64,000 nucleotides of DNA from Gammaproteobacteria bacterium. Lineage in GTDB: Bacteria; Pseudomonadota; Gammaproteobacteria; SZUA-140. How positions within the stretch are numbered: the first letter of the stretch is position 1; every line of letters starts with the position of its first letter. The notes below the pieces were generated by a model. The model searched no databases. It had not been told where the DNA came from and worked only from the letters and a program-made list of their open reading frames with translations. The stretch is from the NCBI GenBank assembly GCA_015491865.1, contig WFVD01000004.1, forward strand, positions 81,294-145,293. The letters run 5' to 3'. Shown piece after piece: positions 42,903-51,167 of this stretch. The position numbers and the translations under genes were made by a program.

Positions 42903-43808
42903 TTAAGCTGAATGGGGTGTATCTGAAAAGACAGGCGTCGACAGGTAACGATCCCCCCGGTCGCAGATGATCACCACTATCACTGCGTGACTCACCTCCT
43001 GAGAGAGCTGTAAAGCAGCACTCACCGCGCCACCGGATGAGATCCCGGCAAAGATCCCTTCACGTCGTGCCAGTTCACGCGTGGTCGCTTCAGCCGCTTG
43101 CTGGCTCACATCAATGATACGGTCGACACGCTGTGCATCATAAATCTTCGGCAGATACGCCGCCGGCCAACGGCGAATGCCGGGGATCTGCGCCCCCTCC
43201 ATCGGCTGCACACCGACGATCTGAATCTCAGGGTTCTGCTCTTTCAGAAAACGTGACGTACCCATAATGGTACCGGTTGTTCCCATCGAGCTAACGAAGT
43301 GGGTAATGTTGCCATCAGTATCGCGCCAGATCTCAGGACCAGTACCGCTGTAATGTGCGCAGGGGTTATCCTGGTTTGAAAACTGATCCAGCATCACCCC
43401 TTCACCATTGGCGACCATCTCGCGCGCACGATCAATGGCTGCCTCCATGCTGCCCTCCTGCGGTGTCAATATAATTTCAGCACCGTAAGCCGCCATGCTG
43501 GCGCGGCGCTCAACACTCATATGAGCCGGCATCACCAGGATCAGCCGGTAGCCTTTAATTGCGGAGGCCATCGCCAACGCAATGCCGGTGTTACCACTGG
43601 TCGGTTCGATCAGTGTGTCACCCGGTTTGATCTGACCGCGCATCTCGGCCTGCTGAATCATATTCAATGCAGGCCGATCTTTAACCGATCCAGCAGGGTT
43701 ATTCCCCTCCAGCTTGGCCAGGATCACATTATCAGCGTCACCCGGCAGGCGCTGCAATCTCACCAGTGGAGTGTTGCCAATAAAGTTTTCAATGGTGGGG
43801 TACGACAT
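42903..43808 (-). CDS. cysM: Cysteine synthase B (CysM)
   Basis: This PLP-dependent enzyme makes cysteine from O-acetylserine and sulfide or thiosulfate. The Schiff-base lysine lies in NPAGSVKDRPA, the substrate loop is PTSGNTGIALA, the phosphate-binding loop is SSMGTTGTIMG, and GISSGGA is near the end. The sequence VGVQPMEGAQIPGIRRW is typical of the CysM rather than CysK branch. The C-terminal segment ends with RYLSTPVF. It is followed by rlmD. Confidence 0.95.
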   Translation of the reverse strand: MSYPTIENFIGNTPLVRLQRLPGDADNVILAKLEGNNPAGSVKDRPALNMIQQAEMRGQIKPGDTLIEPTSGNTGIALAMASAIKGYRLILVMPAHMSVERRASMAAYGAEIILTPQEGSMEAAIDRAREMVANGEGVMLDQFSNQDNPCAHYSGTGPEIWRDTDGNITHFVSSMGTTGTIMGTSRFLKEQNPEIQIVGVQPMEGAQIPGIRRWPAAYLPKIYDAQRVDRIIDVSQQAAEATTRELARREGIFAGISSGGAVSAALQLSQEVSHAVIVVIICDRGDRYLSTPVFSDTPHSA

Positions 43809-43855
43809 CGTTTAGATCCAGGGCATAAATAAGTTAGTGGGCTGATTTTACCTGA

Positions 43856-45748
43856 CTAAGCGCGATTAAACTCAACTACATTGCTCTCGCCTGACGATGA
43901 GATCGCCTGCTGTTCGCGCAGTTCGGGAACCAGGTGATGTAAAATAGTCTGCACCTGCTCTTCATCAAAGGCGTCACACGCCTGTTGTAACATAGCCATA
44001 TTTTTCTCAACGACATCCCATTCAGACTTCGTTGAACGAGCCAGCAATATTTTACTATGCCCTGTCTTTATCAGATCTTCCTGCTGATAAAATAGCTCTT
44101 CATAAAGTTTCTCACCGGGGCGCAGACCTGTGTATTTGATCTCGATATCTTCATCCGGCATCTTTCCAGATAATCGAATCATCTGCTCCGCCAGATAACT
44201 AATCTTGAGCGGCTCTCCCATATCGAGTACAAAAATCTCACCACCACTCCCCATTGTCGCGGCCTGCAAAATAAGCTGGCTAGCTTCAGGAATGGTCATA
44301 AAAAAACGGGTAATATCAGGGTGTGTAACAGTTACCGGGCCACCACTGGCAATCTGTGTTTTAAACAGCGGCACCACGCTGCCTGCTGAACCCAGTACAT
44401 TACCGAAACGCACTGTTATATATTGTGTCTCTACCTGCGTATTGAGTGTCTGACAATAGATCTCTGAGGCACGTTTACTTGCGCCCATTACGTTTGCAGG
44501 GTTAACCGCCTTATCGGTTGAGATCATCACAAATGTCTGGCAACGATATTTTGCAGCCGTCTGGGCCATCAGGCGTGTGCCGAGCACATTGTTCCGGATA
44601 GCCTCTCGCACCTGATGCTCAAGCATCGGCACATGTTTATAGGCAGCGGCGTGAAAAATAATCTCTGGCTGATATTTCCTCATGACATGCACAACCGCTG
44701 CCGCATCACAAACATCGCCGAGCAGAGAATGAAACAGCAGCCCTGGATACTCTTTTTTAAGCTCGTTCCCGATGGTATAGAGATTAAACTCTGATTTCTC
44801 AAACAGGATTAACCTGGCCGGACCCAGTTTCGCTACCTGTCGACAGAGTTCAGAACCAATAGAGCCACCGCCGCCACTAATTAAGACCGTTTTACCAGCG
44901 ATACCCTGATTGATTCCTTCCCAGTCAAGCTGCACAGGATCGCGCCCCAGGAGATCATCAATCGCCACTTCTCGTAGTTCAGTCAACGTTGAGCGCCCCG
45001 AAACGAGATCCTGAATACGGGGCAGCGTTCTGAATGGAACCCCCGCCCGTTCACACAGTTCAACCAGACGCCGCATCTGCTGGCTGTTAGCTGAAGGGAT
45101 CGCAATCATAATGACATCAACCGGGTATTTGGCGATCACCTCCTCAACCGCTGCTACCGTTGCCAACACGGGGATGCCTCTCACCCTGGCCCCTTTCAGG
45201 TTCGGGCTATCATCCAGAAAACCAACGACCTGATACACCCCTTCACGTAACAGGTCTCGTACTAACATTTCTCCCGAACGCCCAGCACCGATAATCAGCA
45301 CATGCTTTTTCCCAACAACATTTTTCAGGTTCAGGCCATGCTCTTTCCACATACGGTAGACAATGCGCGGTATAGCCAGCAGAAATATCAGGTAGACAGG
45401 GTAAAAGAGCAACACTGTACGCGGGATGCCTTCCAGGCGATTAAACATAAACAGTGCCAGTGAGATAGCTAAAATACCGATCGCTGCTGCGCGAGCAATG
45501 TTCCACATATCGGGCAAGCTGGCAAAACGCCACAGACCTCTGTACAGACCCATCAGCGCAAAAACAATCCCCTGGGCTGCGACCACAACAAACAGCGTCT
45601 GCCACACCAGCGCCCACGCCGACTCGACCATAGTAAAGTTATAACGGGTAAGAAATGCCAGGCCCCACGCGACCATTACCATCAACAGGTCGTGGCTAAT
45701 CACTGCTAATCGTCTGCTCTGGTGTTTTATCAACAGCTCACTGCCCAT
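43856..45748 (-). CDS. Membrane nucleotide-sugar 4,6-dehydratase, WbpM/FlaA1 family
   Basis: This is a polytopic enzyme with four N-terminal membrane segments, a CoA-binding-like domain (VLIIGAGRSGEMLVRDLL) and a C-terminal extended SDR domain. The SDR domain has GGGGSIGSEL and a STDKAVNPANVMGASKR active site. The family converts UDP-GlcNAc to UDP-4-keto-6-deoxy sugars, on the path to QuiNAc, bacillosamine or FucNAc. wbpM homologues sit at the end of O-antigen clusters in Pseudomonas, next to wbpL, as here. I prefer ATG 45748 over the GTG four codons earlier. Confidence 0.9.
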   Translation of the reverse strand: MGSELLIKHQSRRLAVISHDLLMVMVAWGLAFLTRYNFTMVESAWALVWQTLFVVVAAQGIVFALMGLYRGLWRFASLPDMWNIARAAAIGILAISLALFMFNRLEGIPRTVLLFYPVYLIFLLAIPRIVYRMWKEHGLNLKNVVGKKHVLIIGAGRSGEMLVRDLLREGVYQVVGFLDDSPNLKGARVRGIPVLATVAAVEEVIAKYPVDVIMIAIPSANSQQMRRLVELCERAGVPFRTLPRIQDLVSGRSTLTELREVAIDDLLGRDPVQLDWEGINQGIAGKTVLISGGGGSIGSELCRQVAKLGPARLILFEKSEFNLYTIGNELKKEYPGLLFHSLLGDVCDAAAVVHVMRKYQPEIIFHAAAYKHVPMLEHQVREAIRNNVLGTRLMAQTAAKYRCQTFVMISTDKAVNPANVMGASKRASEIYCQTLNTQVETQYITVRFGNVLGSAGSVVPLFKTQIASGGPVTVTHPDITRFFMTIPEASQLILQAATMGSGGEIFVLDMGEPLKISYLAEQMIRLSGKMPDEDIEIKYTGLRPGEKLYEELFYQQEDLIKTGHSKILLARSTKSEWDVVEKNMAMLQQACDAFDEEQVQTILHHLVPELREQQAISSSGESNVVEFNRA

Positions 45749-45765
45749 ATTTAAAAACACTCATG

Positions 45766-46785
45766 TTAATTCTGGTGTTCATGACGATGAGCCAGTTCTC
45801 CGGTTTTGATAATAATCAGGGTGTAAACAGCAATCCAGCCAGTCACAATGGCCAATTGGGAAAAAACTGTAGCCTGCATCGCCCACCACGCCGAGGCGGC
45901 ACATAACGCCATCAACAGATAGGCATACAGTACCGTTTTACGGTGCCCCCAGCCAGCCTCGACCAGCCGTTGATAACTGTGGCTCTTATGCGCTTCCCAT
46001 ATCCGCTCTCCCGCGAACAGGCGTCGAATCAGCGTCACCGAAGCGTCCACAATAAAAGGGGAGAATATCAGCAGTGCAACCCAGAATGGAAAGATGCTAT
46101 CAACAGTTGCCCACAATGTGAAAGCGGCCACCAGAAAACCCAGTGTTGACGAGCCCGCGTCCCCCATAAATATCCGGGCGGGCGGAAAGTTGAACAGTAG
46201 AAACCCCAGCACAGCACCCACCACAATAAGATTAGCAATGATAAAGGATTGGTGCTGCGCCAACCAGCCGAGCAGTGCAAAACAGGAAAAACCTGCTATC
46301 GCCATGCCAGCGGCAAAGCCATCCATCCCGTCCATAAAGTTATAGAGGTTGATCATCCAGACAATGAACAGCGAAGAGAGCAGCAGCGCAATGGCGTCGT
46401 GCCATGGCCATGATACCCCGGGAAGTTCTAGTGTTGCCGGCTGAAAACCGTTCATCAGCAGTATCACCGCCACAATAAGATGAACACCAAACCGAATCGC
46501 GGCGCTCACGGAGTAACAGTCATCGAGAAATGAGATCGCCATTACCGCTAATGCGCACAACAGTAAGATCGGGCTAATGATCAGATCCAGCAGCAATACT
46601 GCGGCCACTGAAACGACAAAAAAGGTGATCATAATCGCCAATCCACCTGTTCTAGGGGTCGGTACGGAGTGCAGCGAGCGCTCATTGGGGTGATCCATTA
46701 CTCGCAGCCAGGAAGAGGGGTTTAGAAATTGACGAGTCAGCGACATGGACAGCAGGAATGAAACAATAAATAACGCACTAATCAT
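45766..46785 (-). CDS. Initiating GlcNAc-1-phosphate transferase, WbpL/WecA family (MraY-like)
   Basis: This polytopic enzyme transfers a sugar phosphate to undecaprenyl phosphate. It has about ten membrane segments and family motifs (HSVPTPRTGGLAIM, FLDDCYSVS, YNFMDGMDGFA, FMGDAGSSTLGFLVAAF, SHSYQRLVEAG). In Pseudomonas, WbpL starts O-antigen synthesis with FucNAc or QuiNAc-type sugars. I start it at ATG 46785 (MISALFIV). The track start adds 13 residues. Confidence 0.92.
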   Translation of the reverse strand: MISALFIVSFLLSMSLTRQFLNPSSWLRVMDHPNERSLHSVPTPRTGGLAIMITFFVVSVAAVLLLDLIISPILLLCALAVMAISFLDDCYSVSAAIRFGVHLIVAVILLMNGFQPATLELPGVSWPWHDAIALLLSSLFIVWMINLYNFMDGMDGFAAGMAIAGFSCFALLGWLAQHQSFIIANLIVVGAVLGFLLFNFPPARIFMGDAGSSTLGFLVAAFTLWATVDSIFPFWVALLIFSPFIVDASVTLIRRLFAGERIWEAHKSHSYQRLVEAGWGHRKTVLYAYLLMALCAASAWWAMQATVFSQLAIVTGWIAVYTLIIIKTGELAHRHEHQN

Positions 46786-46863
46786 TAGCGAATTATACTC
46801 ATCTCCCCCGCCCATTTCACACATTTCCTTCTATGGTCAGAAGTGTGGTAACAGAGGCGCCCA

Positions 46864-47829
46864 CTAACCTCGCTTCTCGTACCAGTCGACAACGCGTGCT
46901 ATCCCTTGCGCCACGGTCTGTGGCGGCTGCCACCCGAGCACGCGAGCGGCTTTACCAGAGTCGACCTGCAATGATCCCAGCAGCCGGTCAGCAAGGACTT
47001 TTTTTCCAGCAATAGAGGCACCCGCAATTAACCACTGCGGCGGCAAGGGGAGCAGACGCGGAGATCTTCCCATCGCCTTGGCAATACATTTGATCAGCTC
47101 AGCGGTTGAAAGATCCTCGCCATCGGAGACCAGAAAGGTCTCATTGGCCGCCATCGGATTGGCAACACACTCCCTGATCATATCCACCAGGTTGCCGAGC
47201 GCCACCAGACTTCGCCTGTTGTTAACCAGTGCAAATGGAAGTGGAACCCCCTTTGAGACAGACTTGAGCAGCGTCAGGAAATTACCCTTAACACCCGGCC
47301 CATAGACGAGTGGTGGGCGAATAATCACCACCTCCATTCCTGTTTCCGATGCGGTCTGTCGCAAGAGATTTTCTGCCTCCCACTTTGAAACCCCATAAGG
47401 ATCGAGGGGCGCGCTGTTCACCTGCTCAGTAAAAGGCTCACCATCGGTTAGCTCACCATTGACCTTAATGGTGCTAAGGTAGATCAATCTTTTCACCCCG
47501 GCAGCGGCGGCATCACGTGCAAGCTTTCCACTACCGTCACAGTTAACACGCCGAAATTCGGCCAGTGGACTGGAGGCTGTCTCTTTCATCACATGCACAC
47601 GTGCCGCGAGGTGAACAACACAATCGATATTTTTTAGCGCCTCATCCCATCGAGTATTACCATCGATATCACCAACAGGAATAGATGAAAACCTGTCGTC
47701 CTGCATACTCGCTTCATTCCTGATGGCAGCTGTAACAGTCATTCCATGAGCGAACAGCAGCTCACACAAAGCCTTGCCAACAAAACCATTGGCACCGGTC
47801 ACTAAAACATTGTGCGCGACTGTTTTCAT
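46864..47829 (-). CDS. NAD-dependent nucleotide-sugar epimerase/reductase (SDR)
   Basis: This 321-residue extended SDR has a Rossmann motif (VTGANGFVGKAL) and a YxxxK active site (YGVSKWEAE) preceded by STIKVNG. It resembles the WbpV/WbpK and WbjF group that reduces or epimerises UDP-4-keto sugars just upstream of wbpL in O-antigen clusters. That matches its position here. The exact substrate cannot be told from sequence. Confidence 0.82.
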   Translation of the reverse strand: MKTVAHNVLVTGANGFVGKALCELLFAHGMTVTAAIRNEASMQDDRFSSIPVGDIDGNTRWDEALKNIDCVVHLAARVHVMKETASSPLAEFRRVNCDGSGKLARDAAAAGVKRLIYLSTIKVNGELTDGEPFTEQVNSAPLDPYGVSKWEAENLLRQTASETGMEVVIIRPPLVYGPGVKGNFLTLLKSVSKGVPLPFALVNNRRSLVALGNLVDMIRECVANPMAANETFLVSDGEDLSTAELIKCIAKAMGRSPRLLPLPPQWLIAGASIAGKKVLADRLLGSLQVDSGKAARVLGWQPPQTVAQGIARVVDWYEKRG

Positions 47830-47879
47830 CTGTGGCTGTTATGTACGGAAATTTAAAAATAGAGGGAAGGAGATCACCA

Positions 47880-48947
47880 TCACCTCAATAATGCCCTGTC
47901 ATCAATAATGCCAGACTCACCCACCATGAGATCATTCCGTTCTAATAGGTCGATCGTCTGCTGCAGATCCAGCACCATCGTTTCTGAGCTATATTCGTTT
48001 TTTAACACGTGGCGATCTTCACCATCATCTTTTATCAGCTCCGGTAACATCGGCAATATCGCGTAATAATCACCACGCATGGCAGTGTGATATCGTTCCT
48101 CCTCAGACACCATGATCTCATGCAGTTTCTCTCCTGGGCGTATCCCCGTGACATCAATCTTGATGTCACGCTCGCCAATAAGTGCTTTGGCAATATTCAT
48201 TACCGTGGCAGATGGCGCGTTTGGTACATAGGTTTCACCTGGGTTTGCCCCCTCCAGCGCGGCAAAAACCGTATCCACCGCCTGATCAAGACTCAATAAG
48301 AAACGGGTCATCTCGGGTATGGTAACGGTTACCGGGCCACCACCCCTGATCTGTTTATGAAAAAGAGGAATCACAGACCCCCGGGATGCCAGAACATTTC
48401 CGTATCTAACACAGATAAAACGTGTCTGCGGACTCAGGACATTGGCTGAAGTAAAAATTCGCTCCTGAATTGCCTTGCTCATTCCCATTACATTTACCGG
48501 TTTGCAAGCCTTGTCTGTACTTATGCCAACCACCGTCTCTACTGCATAACTGTGCTCCCGAATCGCCCTCGTCAGGTTCATTGCACCCACACAGTTGGTC
48601 ATCATCGCCTGCCCAGGGAAATATTCGCATGCAGGTACCTGCTTGAGTGCAGCTGCATTAATAACCACATCCGCATCTTTGACTACCGAACAGACATCTC
48701 CATAGTCCCTGATATCACCAATACGAAACTCCAGAAGATCGATAGCGTTTTGATAAGTTTGCTCACTCAACGGAAACATTCTGTTCATATATGCCTGGCG
48801 CATATCGTGCTGTTTCTCTTCCCCTCTGGAAAAGAGTATCACCTTTTCTGGCGTTCCCTTTTCTCCGGACAAAAGGCGATGCGTCAGCACATGACCAAGC
48901 GAGCCGGTGCCCCCGGTAACGACTACAACCTTATCTTCCAGTATCAC
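47880..48947 (-). CDS. UDP-GlcNAc 4,6-dehydratase/5-epimerase, WbjB/CapE family
   Basis: This 355-residue soluble SDR has GGTGSLGHVLTHRLL, an active site in STDKACKPVNVMGMSK, and the signature RYGNVLASRGSVIPLF. In Pseudomonas O11 and Staphylococcus capsules the homologues (WbjB, CapE) take UDP-GlcNAc to a 4-keto-6-deoxy-L-hexose intermediate. It starts at a GTG overlapping the wbjC-like stop, so the two are coupled. Confidence 0.88.
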   Translation of the reverse strand: MILEDKVVVVTGGTGSLGHVLTHRLLSGEKGTPEKVILFSRGEEKQHDMRQAYMNRMFPLSEQTYQNAIDLLEFRIGDIRDYGDVCSVVKDADVVINAAALKQVPACEYFPGQAMMTNCVGAMNLTRAIREHSYAVETVVGISTDKACKPVNVMGMSKAIQERIFTSANVLSPQTRFICVRYGNVLASRGSVIPLFHKQIRGGGPVTVTIPEMTRFLLSLDQAVDTVFAALEGANPGETYVPNAPSATVMNIAKALIGERDIKIDVTGIRPGEKLHEIMVSEEERYHTAMRGDYYAILPMLPELIKDDGEDRHVLKNEYSSETMVLDLQQTIDLLERNDLMVGESGIIDDRALLR

Positions 48948-49813
48948 GCTCTACTCCGCTTTTTAATCTCAGATGCAAGTTCGTCAAGCATCTCGTCCCA
49001 CTCAGGAATGGTATAGCCTGTCTCGTTGATAAAAGCATCGCCAATCAGGCTGCGGTCGCACACAAAGTCAGTTTCCGGCCGCAATGTAATATCAGTCCGC
49101 CCCAGTTTTTCCGTTAATTTCAACAACAGATCATATTTATTGATCGGTTTTGACGCAACATGCCACAAACCGTGCAACTCATGACAGTTACACAGGATAA
49201 ATTCAATAATTCTCGCCATCTCCTGAGTCGTAACACCACTATAAATCGCCTTTTTAAACCCCTTTATCTCACCCCTCTGCGCCAGGTACCACTCAATAAG
49301 GCTTTTTTTCCTGGCAAGCTCAAGACCAATAATGGATGTTCTTAGTGTCACGCAATGTGAACCCGTTACCTCACCAAGAAGCTTGCTGCGCCCATACAGA
49401 TCGTTCGCATCAGGAAAATCAGACTCAACATAACCTCCTTTCATTCCTGAAAACACACAGTCTGTACTGATGTGTACCAGCCGTGCACCGACCGATTCAC
49501 ATAGCTGGCTCAATTGATGAGGAAACAGAGCATTGATCTCGATACTGGGGATGCGCGCTTTAGAAGCGCTACGCTGCTTGACGATACCAATGGCATTGAT
49601 GACCACTTCTGGCTGGAAGCTCAATAGTACATCCGATAATTTTCCAAGGGAGCGCACATTCACTTCATAATAGGCATTTTCTTCGCTAAAAATTTTGCAA
49701 GCAGAATAGTGGTGGGGTTTCTCTCGCAATGTGATTCGCACATCATGATGAGCAGAAAAATGGTTAAGAAGCTGATGGCCAAGCATTCCTCCGCCAAGAA
49801 CAAGTATTTTCAC
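48944..49813 (-). CDS. dTDP-4-dehydrorhamnose reductase-like enzyme, WbjC/WbvR type
   Basis: This 289-residue SDR of the RfbD/RmlD superfamily has GGGMLGHQLLNHF, HISTDCVFSG and YGRSKLLGEV (active Tyr/Lys). With a WbjB-type dehydratase in the same operon it is likely the next enzyme, acting as 3-epimerase/4-reductase or 4-reductase, on the path to UDP-L-6-deoxy-N-acetylhexosamines. The expected 2-epimerase (WbjD type) is not found nearby. It starts at GTG 49813 with GGAGG six bases upstream. Confidence 0.82.
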   Translation of the reverse strand: MKILVLGGGMLGHQLLNHFSAHHDVRITLREKPHHYSACKIFSEENAYYEVNVRSLGKLSDVLLSFQPEVVINAIGIVKQRSASKARIPSIEINALFPHQLSQLCESVGARLVHISTDCVFSGMKGGYVESDFPDANDLYGRSKLLGEVTGSHCVTLRTSIIGLELARKKSLIEWYLAQRGEIKGFKKAIYSGVTTQEMARIIEFILCNCHELHGLWHVASKPINKYDLLLKLTEKLGRTDITLRPETDFVCDRSLIGDAFINETGYTIPEWDEMLDELASEIKKRSRA

Positions 49814-49890
49814 TCTATTCCTCCGTGTTTTCCCGCTTGTCTGTGCTGTATGGTTTATAACCTGATACCCATCGAATACACACAGTGTGT

Positions 49891-51048
49891 TTAGCTGGAT
49901 GATCGGTTAGCGTTGTCCCCAATACCCCCTTCACGATAAAGCGCCAATGTTTCCCTGATCACCTGCTCTAATGACAACCCCTCCACCACGATTTCGCGCC
50001 CCCTGGCACCCATTTTTTTTCGTAGAAGAGGGTCTGAAACCAGCTGTTCGATCGCATCAGCCAGCGGTACGCTTTTCTTAACAGGGACTAACAAGCCATT
50101 CTCATTATGATGAACAACCTCTCGACAGCCCGGGGCATCACTGGCAACGATAGCTCTTCCTGACGCAGCAGCCTCGAGCAACACCTTGGGCAGCCCTTCA
50201 CGATACGATGGTAAACAGACGACATGAGCCTGACGAAGCACCTCTGCCATATCCTCACGCCTGCCCCACCACTCCACAACCCCTTCCTGTTGCCATTTCA
50301 AAAGTTGCTCACGGGGAATTGAGGCGGGATTAATGGCATCAGCCTCGCCTACCAATACATAACGCGCAACCACACCACGCTTATTCAGAAGGGATGCAGC
50401 TTCCACGAATTCACCTACCCCCTTGCTCCATAACATCCGTGAGGCAAGCATGACGACTGGGGGTTCATCCGCCTCGGCAGATAGAGAGAATTCCTGAAGA
50501 TCGACACCTGCACCCCGAATCACTGCAGCGCGATCAGGCTTTAAAATACCCGCTGTCACCAAAGTCTCTAAATCATCATTATTCTGCAATATCACTTTAC
50601 TATGACGGCGATTCAGTAACACTCGTAAAACAACTCGCAGCACCGCACGCAGAAACCAGGCCTTTTTGCTCTCTGATGAATAAGCAAAACCCAGCCCACC
50701 CAGTGCATTAATTCTCGCCGGGATAGCTGCCACTGCGGCAGCCAGGCTTCCATAAATCACCGGCTTTAGCGCGACATGGTGTACCAGGTCCGGGCGTTCC
50801 TGACGATAAATTCTGATTAAATGAAGCAGCGAAGGTAGTTCTGATAACGGATTAAGGCCACGGCGACACATATTAATCGGGATTAATTTAAGGCCATTCT
50901 TTGTGATCTCATCTCCATGCGCGGTGACGCGTGTGGCAACGACCACTTCATACCCCTCATCACGCACAGCACAGGCTAGCTGCAAACGGTGAGAGCAGAA
51001 ATACCAGTCCTCTGCCACCAGATAGAGAATCTTACCCTTACTCGCCAT
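49891..51048 (-). CDS. Glycosyltransferase family 4
   Basis: This is a 385-residue GT-B enzyme with the N-terminal YLVAEDWYFCSHRL and the C-terminal GT4 signature (SRMLWSKGVGEFVEAAS, LPSYREGLPKVLLEAAASG). Many O-antigen clusters place such an enzyme beside wbjC, and it probably adds a FucNAc-type or similar sugar. The donor cannot be assigned from sequence. Confidence 0.87.
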   Translation of the reverse strand: MASKGKILYLVAEDWYFCSHRLQLACAVRDEGYEVVVATRVTAHGDEITKNGLKLIPINMCRRGLNPLSELPSLLHLIRIYRQERPDLVHHVALKPVIYGSLAAAVAAIPARINALGGLGFAYSSESKKAWFLRAVLRVVLRVLLNRRHSKVILQNNDDLETLVTAGILKPDRAAVIRGAGVDLQEFSLSAEADEPPVVMLASRMLWSKGVGEFVEAASLLNKRGVVARYVLVGEADAINPASIPREQLLKWQQEGVVEWWGRREDMAEVLRQAHVVCLPSYREGLPKVLLEAAASGRAIVASDAPGCREVVHHNENGLLVPVKKSVPLADAIEQLVSDPLLRKKMGARGREIVVEGLSLEQVIRETLALYREGGIGDNANRSSS

Positions 51049-51167
51049 CGCACACCACCATGTGCACTGAGATAATCGCCATCATTGTGCAACTAATCTG
51101 CGTATGAATATCAGAATGATTGCCGCCCTGAGCAGGACTATGACTAGCTTCAGACTTGATAAAAAAG

